From: Deltaproteobacteria bacterium
GTDB taxonomy: Bacteria > Myxococcota_A > UBA796 > SXON01
NCBI GenBank assembly: GCA_014191855.1
Contig: BJHF01000037.1
Span: 1-58,156 of the forward strand
DNA: 58,156 nt
Direction: 5' to 3'
Below, in pieces: positions 53,329 through 58,156 of this stretch. The position numbers and the translations under genes were made by a program. Numbering within the stretch: position 1 is the first letter of the stretch; each line of letters starts with the position of its first letter. The notes under the pieces were generated by a model. The model was not told the DNA's origin. It made no database searches and saw only the letters and a list, made by a program, of their open reading frames with translations.

Positions 53329-54578
53329 GGATCTGGCGGGCGGTCGTTGGTGTGTCGCTGCTCGCCCTCCTCTTGGCAGCCGGTGCAGTCCTGGCTGCGC
53401 CAACTCCGATCGTCCAGCCGGCGGCCGCCGATCCTCTCGTGGGCTTGACCGCGCCAGAGCCGGCCTTCCGAACCGAGTCTCGCGAAGTGCGGGCGGGGGA
53501 GCTCGCCGGCAAAGTGCTGCGCGAGATGGGCGCGCCGACGGCGGAGCTGCTCGCCGGAGCAGGGCGTTCGCTCGATTCGGTTTCCCCCGGCGATGTGTTC
53601 AACCTCGACTACCGGGCGGGCGAAACGCGCCCGTTCCGGTTGCGGCTCGTGCACGATCCGGCGATGGTGAACGAGCTGGTTTGGGACGGGAAAAGGTACG
53701 TTGCGCGCAAGGTTCCGGTGCCGTACACCGTGGAGGAGATGGCGGCGGCGGTCACCGTGACCTCCTCCCTCTGGAGCGCGGCTACCTCGGTCGGCTTCAG
53801 CCCGGCCCAGGTGTTGGACCTCGCCAAGATCTTCGAGTACGACGTAGACTTCAACACGGAGCTCGTCGAGGGCGCCCGGTTCCGCCTCGTGCTCGATCGG
53901 CTCACCGCCGACGACGGCAGCCAGAGTGTCGGCGATATCCGGGCGGCGATCCTAGATAATGGTGGAAAGCAGTACGTCGCGATCCGCTACCGTGCGGCGG
54001 ATGGCACCACCGGCTGGTACGCGAAGGACGGCAGCGCCCGCCGTAAGGCGTTCCTGCGCTCCCCCCTGGAGTTCTTGCAGGTCACCTCCAGCTTCAGCAC
54101 CGGTCGCTATCACCCCATCCTGCACAAGATGCGGGCCCACAAGGGGGTGGATCTGGCGGCGCCGACGGGCACGAACATTCGCGCAGTGGCCGATGGGGTC
54201 ATCACCCGGGCCGGATGGGCCGGCGGCCACGGCAACCACGTGGAGATCAAGCACGAAGGCGGCTTCAGCACCGGATACTCGCACCTCAGCAGCATCGGCG
54301 TGAAGGTCGGGGAGCGGGTGCAACAGGGGCGGTCCATCGGGCGCGTCGGGAGCACCGGGCAGTCAACCGGGCCCCACCTCCACTATGAGTTCATGGTGAA
54401 CGGCGTGCACAAGGATCCGATGAAGACCATCGTTCCGGTGGCGCAGCCGCTTCCCGCCTCCGAGAAGGCGGCGTTTGCGGCGGCTCGCGACGCGCTGCTG
54501 CCTCGACTGGAGGGCGCGACCGAGCTCACAGCGGGCGCCGTGGCCGACGCTGCGGAAGATCGAGGGCCGGGGCGCTGA
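53325..54578 (+). CDS. M23-family peptidoglycan endopeptidase, exported
   Basis: A 417-residue protein: TTG start overlapping the kinase stop, signal peptide LLALLLAAGAVLA, an N-terminal domain including VDFNTELVEGARFRLVLDRL (the Csd3-like OapA/LysM-type part), and a C-terminal M23 domain. Zinc ligands are H272 and D276 in HKGVD and H353 in HLH, with the partner His H351 and the conserved YSHLSS between. It would cut cross-links of peptidoglycan in the periplasm. Gly-rich loops are as in LytM. Confidence 0.9.
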   Translation: MRIWRAVVGVSLLALLLAAGAVLAAPTPIVQPAAADPLVGLTAPEPAFRTESREVRAGELAGKVLREMGAPTAELLAGAGRSLDSVSPGDVFNLDYRAGETRPFRLRLVHDPAMVNELVWDGKRYVARKVPVPYTVEEMAAAVTVTSSLWSAATSVGFSPAQVLDLAKIFEYDVDFNTELVEGARFRLVLDRLTADDGSQSVGDIRAAILDNGGKQYVAIRYRAADGTTGWYAKDGSARRKAFLRSPLEFLQVTSSFSTGRYHPILHKMRAHKGVDLAAPTGTNIRAVADGVITRAGWAGGHGNHVEIKHEGGFSTGYSHLSSIGVKVGERVQQGRSIGRVGSTGQSTGPHLHYEFMVNGVHKDPMKTIVPVAQPLPASEKAAFAAARDALLPRLEGATELTAGAVADAAEDRGPGR

Positions 54579-54778
54579 TCCGGGGTCGGCGTTCGCGCTC
54601 GCCCGGAAAAGTGGGAAAATGATCGGGAGTGGGCTCAACGTTTTGCCCCCCTGACCGACCGGCCCCCATCGCCGAGAGTTTTGGATGAATCTACCAAATA
54701 GCCCTCAAGAGGTGAGCCTTCGGATCGAATCAGGGAGGGTCAAACATCCACCCAACCCCGCCCGCCAGCGAGGCCCCC

Positions 54779-55558
54779 ATGCAAGTTTCTCTCCGCACCA
54801 CCTCGGTGGGCAGCCCCCTCGACCTCTCGCTCGACACCGACCGCCCCTCGCGGAAGCGCAGGCTGGACCCGAAGGTCCGCAACGAGCTCATTGAGCGCCA
54901 CGTAGGCATGGTGCGCCGGGTGGCGATGCGCATGGCGGGCCGGTACCCGAGCTGTGTGGACGTGGACGACCTGGCGAACATGGGCATGCTCGGCCTGATC
55001 GACGCGGTGGATCGCTTCGAGGAAGATCGCAGCATCAGCTTCACCGCCTACGCTCGCATCCGCGTGAAGGGCGCGATCGTGGACGAGATGCGGCGCGCCG
55101 ACTGGGTGCCGCGCTCGGTGCGCGACCGCGGTGACCGCATCCGGGTGGCGCGCGAGGCGCTGATGAAGGACCTCGGCCGGGCGGCCACGGAGCCGGAGGT
55201 CGCGAAGTACCTGGGTGTTTCTGAGGCGCGGCTTCGGGAGCTGGGGGACAACAGCCTGATCCACAACGTGGTGAGCATGGAAGAGGGCGTGGACGACGAA
55301 CACACGCTCGGGGACGCGATCGCCGGCGACGTGTCGGCCCCCGATGCCGAGGTTGAAGCCTCTGACTTCCGCATGGCGGTGCGCGATGCCATCGGCTCGC
55401 TGCCCGAGCGCGACCGGATGATCGTGGAGCTCTACTACTTCCGCGAGCACGGGTTCAAGGAGATCGGGCAACTCCTCGGCGTGACGGAGAGCCGCGTGAG
55501 CCAGCTCCACACGCGAATCATGGAGCGCCTCCGCCCGAAACTTGAGGGAGTGGCCTAG
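54779..55558 (+). CDS. FliA/WhiG-type (group 3) sigma factor
   Basis: A 259-residue sigma factor: region 2 (LIERHVGMVRRVAMRMAGRYP, DLANMGMLGLIDAVDRFEE, ISFTAYARIRVKGAIVDEMRR), region 3, and region 4 (SLPERDRMIVELYYFREHGFKEIGQLLGVTESRVSQLHTRIMERLR, outlined in parts). It is close in plan to FliA and WhiG. No flagellar genes are nearby, so its target regulon is not known. The 200-base gap upstream has no clear promoter by eye. Confidence 0.86.
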   Translation: MQVSLRTTSVGSPLDLSLDTDRPSRKRRLDPKVRNELIERHVGMVRRVAMRMAGRYPSCVDVDDLANMGMLGLIDAVDRFEEDRSISFTAYARIRVKGAIVDEMRRADWVPRSVRDRGDRIRVAREALMKDLGRAATEPEVAKYLGVSEARLRELGDNSLIHNVVSMEEGVDDEHTLGDAIAGDVSAPDAEVEASDFRMAVRDAIGSLPERDRMIVELYYFREHGFKEIGQLLGVTESRVSQLHTRIMERLRPKLEGVA

Positions 55559-55567
55559 CCCCGAGGC

Positions 55568-56086
55568 TCAGCCGAGCCCGTGTTTCTTGCGAACCTCGCG
55601 GAGGGCCCGGTTGAGCGCATCCTGGCGTTCTACCGAGCCTTCCTTCACGTTCTTGATCCGCTCTTCGGCTTCCGCGCGCAGCGCGCGCTCATCCACATCG
55701 AAGCCCTTGAGGATGTCGAGCAGCTTCTTGTAAAGCTCCCGATCCTCCGTGAAAACCTCCCCGATGAAGTTCGAGATCATGAAGTTCTCGATGAACTGCC
55801 GCGAGAGGTAACGATCCACATCGTCGCCAGAAGGGTGCCCCCACTGCTCGGAGATCTCCCCTTTCACCTTGCCGTAGTGGTCGTACGGGATGTTCTTGCG
55901 CTCCATCATCTCACGAACGGCTTCGCGCAGGTCGTTGTCGCGCGTGAGGTAGGACTCCATGATCGCCACGAGGTCACTGGCGGCCTCTTGACGGTCGGAC
56001 AGCTCGACTTCGATGTCGCCATCGGCGGACAGGCGCTCGATGACGGCGTGGGCGATCTGCGGGATGCGGGCGCGGTAGAGCTTCAT
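55568..56086 (-). CDS. DUF507 protein
   Basis: A 172-residue protein of the DUF507 family: MKLYRARIPQIAHAVIERL at the start, then a helical middle with QFIENFMISNFIGEVFTEDRELYKKLLDILKGFDVDERALR. The family occurs in delta-proteobacteria and aquificales and its function is not known. Highly charged and probably cytosolic. Convergent with the sigma-factor gene, 9 bases apart. Confidence 0.85.
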   Translation of the reverse strand: MKLYRARIPQIAHAVIERLSADGDIEVELSDRQEAASDLVAIMESYLTRDNDLREAVREMMERKNIPYDHYGKVKGEISEQWGHPSGDDVDRYLSRQFIENFMISNFIGEVFTEDRELYKKLLDILKGFDVDERALRAEAEERIKNVKEGSVERQDALNRALREVRKKHGLG

Positions 56087-56144
56087 GGTCGCACACCAAA
56101 GGGGCGGCGGTATACCCCAGCCGGGCCACCACGGCTACCGCGCT

Positions 56145-58156
56145 TCAGCTCAGGTTTCGCCACGCGGCGGCGAGCCGCTCCTGATCCAGGGGCATCACGG
56201 TGACCCCGCGGGGCAAATCGCCGGTGAGATCGGTGCGTGGGATGAACCCCTCAGCGATCTTTGCTTCGACGAAGGCCAGGTAGGCACGGTCGAGATCGCC
56301 AGCCGTGTCGAACGCATGCAGGTCGATGATCCGGGTGCCGTACGGACGACCGAACGCGACCCTCCCCCGCTCCACGTAGCAGGCGTAGCCGCCGAGGAGG
56401 AACTGGAAGTCGAGCGTCGCCGGGCGCTTGCTCTTCTTGACCTCGGGCTCGCGCGCGGCTTCGGGCGGCGATTCGAGCACGGGGAGCGCAAAGCCATCGG
56501 CCGATCCACCCATCCTCTCGGCTTCACGTTCAACGGATTCGTCAAGGAAGGCTGCGGCGGAGATCCCCGGGGATTCGTTGGCGAAGGGGTCGCTGGCGAA
56601 GGGGTCGCCCGTGCTGGGCGGGGGGCGCTGGGCGGACACCGGATCGGAGGCGGGGCCCTCGACGAAGCTCGCGAACGGGTCGCCCCCCCCCTCGCTAGGG
56701 GCGGCGGCGACGTGGGCGGGCTCCGGCTCGATGAGCAGCGCCGGCGCGATGAGCTCGGTGGATACGGCGGGCGGCCCGGCGACGACGGGATTGGACGCCG
56801 AGCGTTTGGGGCGGCGAACCTCGTGGGTGGAGTCGGCCGGGGGACGCGGAACCTGGGTCGGGGACACCCGCTCCGTGGGAGGGGTGCTGGGCGGTCGAAC
56901 CGGGTCCGGCGGAGCGGGCGGCGGTGGGGGCACGACGGTCATGACGGGCTTGACCGGCATCGCCTTCGGCACGACGGGCGATGCGGGCAGCTCGATCTTT
57001 GCGGGCCGCGCGGGCTCCGGCTTTTCCGGGACGGGTGCGGGCGCCGGGGCGGCCGCGCCGCTGGCACACAGCGCCTCCCAGTCCGAAAACGTGAGCCTCG
57101 TCGCTTCATAGGCGCGAGTCGCGCCGTGAAGGGCGGTCACCAGGATGATGCCGTCTTCGCCTTCCCACGCGTCGACCACCGCGAAGCCGGGGGGACGACC
57201 TTCAGGTGCTCGACGCAGGTTTGCCGCGCGGAGCTCCTCCAACGTAGACGCGTCGATCGCGACGCCGCTGCCGCACAGCACGCCTTCCACGGCGGCAAGG
57301 CGGCTCGTTTCGATGAGGCCGGCGGGTCGGGCGGACATCGGGATGTGCGCGAGCAGGCGAACGGCATCCTGAATGGTCGGCCCGGCAAGACGAATGGTTG
57401 ATCCATCCGTTCCGCCAGAGATGGGCCCGCTGGCCATCGCGCTGGCGGGTGTGGGCAACCCGGCAGACGGTCGATCTCGCAGCGACAAGGCAAACCGCAG
57501 CGCCTGCGCGGCATCGCCAAAGGCGAACCAGGCGATCGTGCCGTCATCCACGCCCAGCGCCCCGCTGCCGAGCGCGGCGCGCCAGCCCGCCACGGCGTCC
57601 GTTACCTCGCGCGGAAGCGAGATGGGCTCCGCCATCGCGGCACGCAGGTTGCCCGTGGCCACGGCCACCACGGTGCCGTGCGCAGGCTGTCCGCGCGGCA
57701 TCGTGAGCCGGGCCTCGATGGTCGCATCGCCCACAGCGGTGAGCGCGCGCAGCACTTGAACCAGGATGTCGGCCGAGGCCATTGCGCGGAGCGCCGCGCG
57801 GAGCTGCGCGCCGATCGCGACGCCTGTCTCCGGACGAAGCAGGTTTGCCGCTTCGTCGCTGGCCAACCCGAGCTCGACGAGGGCCGATGCGTCCACCCAT
57901 CGCGACAGTTGCGGTAGGACGAGCGCGTACGCGTCGGGCTCCATCGCGAGCGCCGCCCGAGCCGAGTCGGGCCCGCGCGCCAGCAACTCGGCGACACAGA
58001 AGCGAAGCGCGAACGCCTGATCATCGGCGTTGGCGCGGCGCTGGGCCAAACGGTCCAACAGTCCAACGATCACCTGGTCGAAGGCGGCGAAGCCCACTTC
58101 GAGGGCGCGCGTTGAGGCCTCGGACGCGGCGGCCACGTCGTGATTGAGCAGCGCGC
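56145..58156 (-). CDS. large multi-domain protein, 5' end beyond window
   Basis: At least 663 residues from the GTG at 58136; the same frame stays open to the right edge, so the true start is likely outside. The N-terminal half looks like a decayed class III nucleotide cyclase: GTVVAVATGNLRAAM, DDGTIAWFAFGDAAQALRFALSLRD, GSTIRLAGPTIQDAVRLL. The metal-binding Asp residues are not evident. A long Pro-rich linker (about 375-580) leads to a beta domain with LDFQFLLGGYACYVERGRVAFG. Cyclase activity is unlikely; a scaffolding or sensing role fits better. Confidence 0.65.
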   Translation of the reverse strand, partial: ALLNHDVAAASEASTRALEVGFAAFDQVIVGLLDRLAQRRANADDQAFALRFCVAELLARGPDSARAALAMEPDAYALVLPQLSRWVDASALVELGLASDEAANLLRPETGVAIGAQLRAALRAMASADILVQVLRALTAVGDATIEARLTMPRGQPAHGTVVAVATGNLRAAMAEPISLPREVTDAVAGWRAALGSGALGVDDGTIAWFAFGDAAQALRFALSLRDRPSAGLPTPASAMASGPISGGTDGSTIRLAGPTIQDAVRLLAHIPMSARPAGLIETSRLAAVEGVLCGSGVAIDASTLEELRAANLRRAPEGRPPGFAVVDAWEGEDGIILVTALHGATRAYEATRLTFSDWEALCASGAAAPAPAPVPEKPEPARPAKIELPASPVVPKAMPVKPVMTVVPPPPPAPPDPVRPPSTPPTERVSPTQVPRPPADSTHEVRRPKRSASNPVVAGPPAVSTELIAPALLIEPEPAHVAAAPSEGGGDPFASFVEGPASDPVSAQRPPPSTGDPFASDPFANESPGISAAAFLDESVEREAERMGGSADGFALPVLESPPEAAREPEVKKSKRPATLDFQFLLGGYACYVERGRVAFGRPYGTRIIDLHAFDTAGDLDRAYLAFVEAKIAEGFIPRTDLTGDLPRGVTVMPLDQERLAAAWRNLS

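Noticed and set aside
1..58156. CRISPR array, phage or complete insertion sequence
   Set aside because: No regular short repeats with spacers and no transposase, integrase or phage structural gene was found; the only long repeats are the pair around 25-26.6 kb.

Overview
The window (58 kb, very GC-rich, third positions almost all G/C) looks like a chromosomal segment of a delta-proteobacterium in the broad sense, most likely Myxococcota. The pointers are many short-signal lipoproteins, a MopE-like Asp/Cys metal-binding repeat protein, an AgmX/PglI-like carboxy-terminal domain, a CarD regulator, a Pkn-type Ser/Thr kinase with a Pro-rich tail, DUF507, sigma-54 promoters and a MYXO-CTERM-like tail on a glucoamylase. 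No phage, plasmid or complete insertion-sequence genes are seen. Genes are tightly packed and stop and start codons very often share four bases (ATGA, GTGA, TTGA).

Left third (1-22 kb): a cytosine deaminase and a HEAT-like lipoprotein precede an alpha-glucan operon (lipoprotein debranching enzyme, maltoporin-like outer-membrane protein, small lipoprotein, GH13-CBM20 amylase). Next come two divergent operons that form a nitrite/nitric-oxide module. Leftward are a DUF1858/DUF2249 protein, an NnrS-like membrane protein and a SufT-like DUF59 protein. Rightward are an outer-membrane barrel, a NirK-cytochrome c fusion, NirV, a SCO copper chaperone and a Crp/Fnr-type regulator, led by a consensus sigma-54 promoter. 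A second, oppositely oriented alpha-glucan operon follows: a left-handed beta-helix protein, a GH13 lipoprotein and a GH15 glucoamylase lipoprotein. Together the two operons suggest binding, debranching, uptake and hydrolysis of starch or glycogen by an organism able to respire nitrite.

Middle (22-34 kb): a sigma-54-driven host-attachment-family protein, a degenerate PAS/histidine-kinase/receiver protein, and an accessory patch with two unrelated orphan AAA ATPases. Each ATPase has palindromes at its start, and one gene is bracketed by about 100-bp imperfect direct repeats. Two stand-alone cyclic-nucleotide-binding proteins, a lipoprotein, a GNAT and a rhodanese follow. Then comes a four-gene run centred on a radical SAM/SPASM protein with an odd Cys-containing hydrophobic N-terminus, next to a small Cys-rich exported protein. 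This is the best candidate for an undescribed system.

Right (34-58 kb): mostly housekeeping and envelope genes. These are two LptF/LptG-like permeases, CarD, CysRS, an ITPase-type pyrophosphatase, a DUF4336-like hydrolase, a mitochondrial-type aconitase, a TPR protein, a M43-like metalloprotease, tRNA-Arg(TCT), the MopE-like protein, a methyltransferase with no normal start codon, START-like exported proteins, a DUF4384/LPP20-like exported pair, 5-formyl-THF cyclo-ligase, LysR and PAS-LuxR regulators, a Ser/Thr kinase coupled to an M23 peptidase, a FliA/WhiG-type sigma factor, DUF507, and a large protein with a degenerate cyclase-like domain cut by the window edge.
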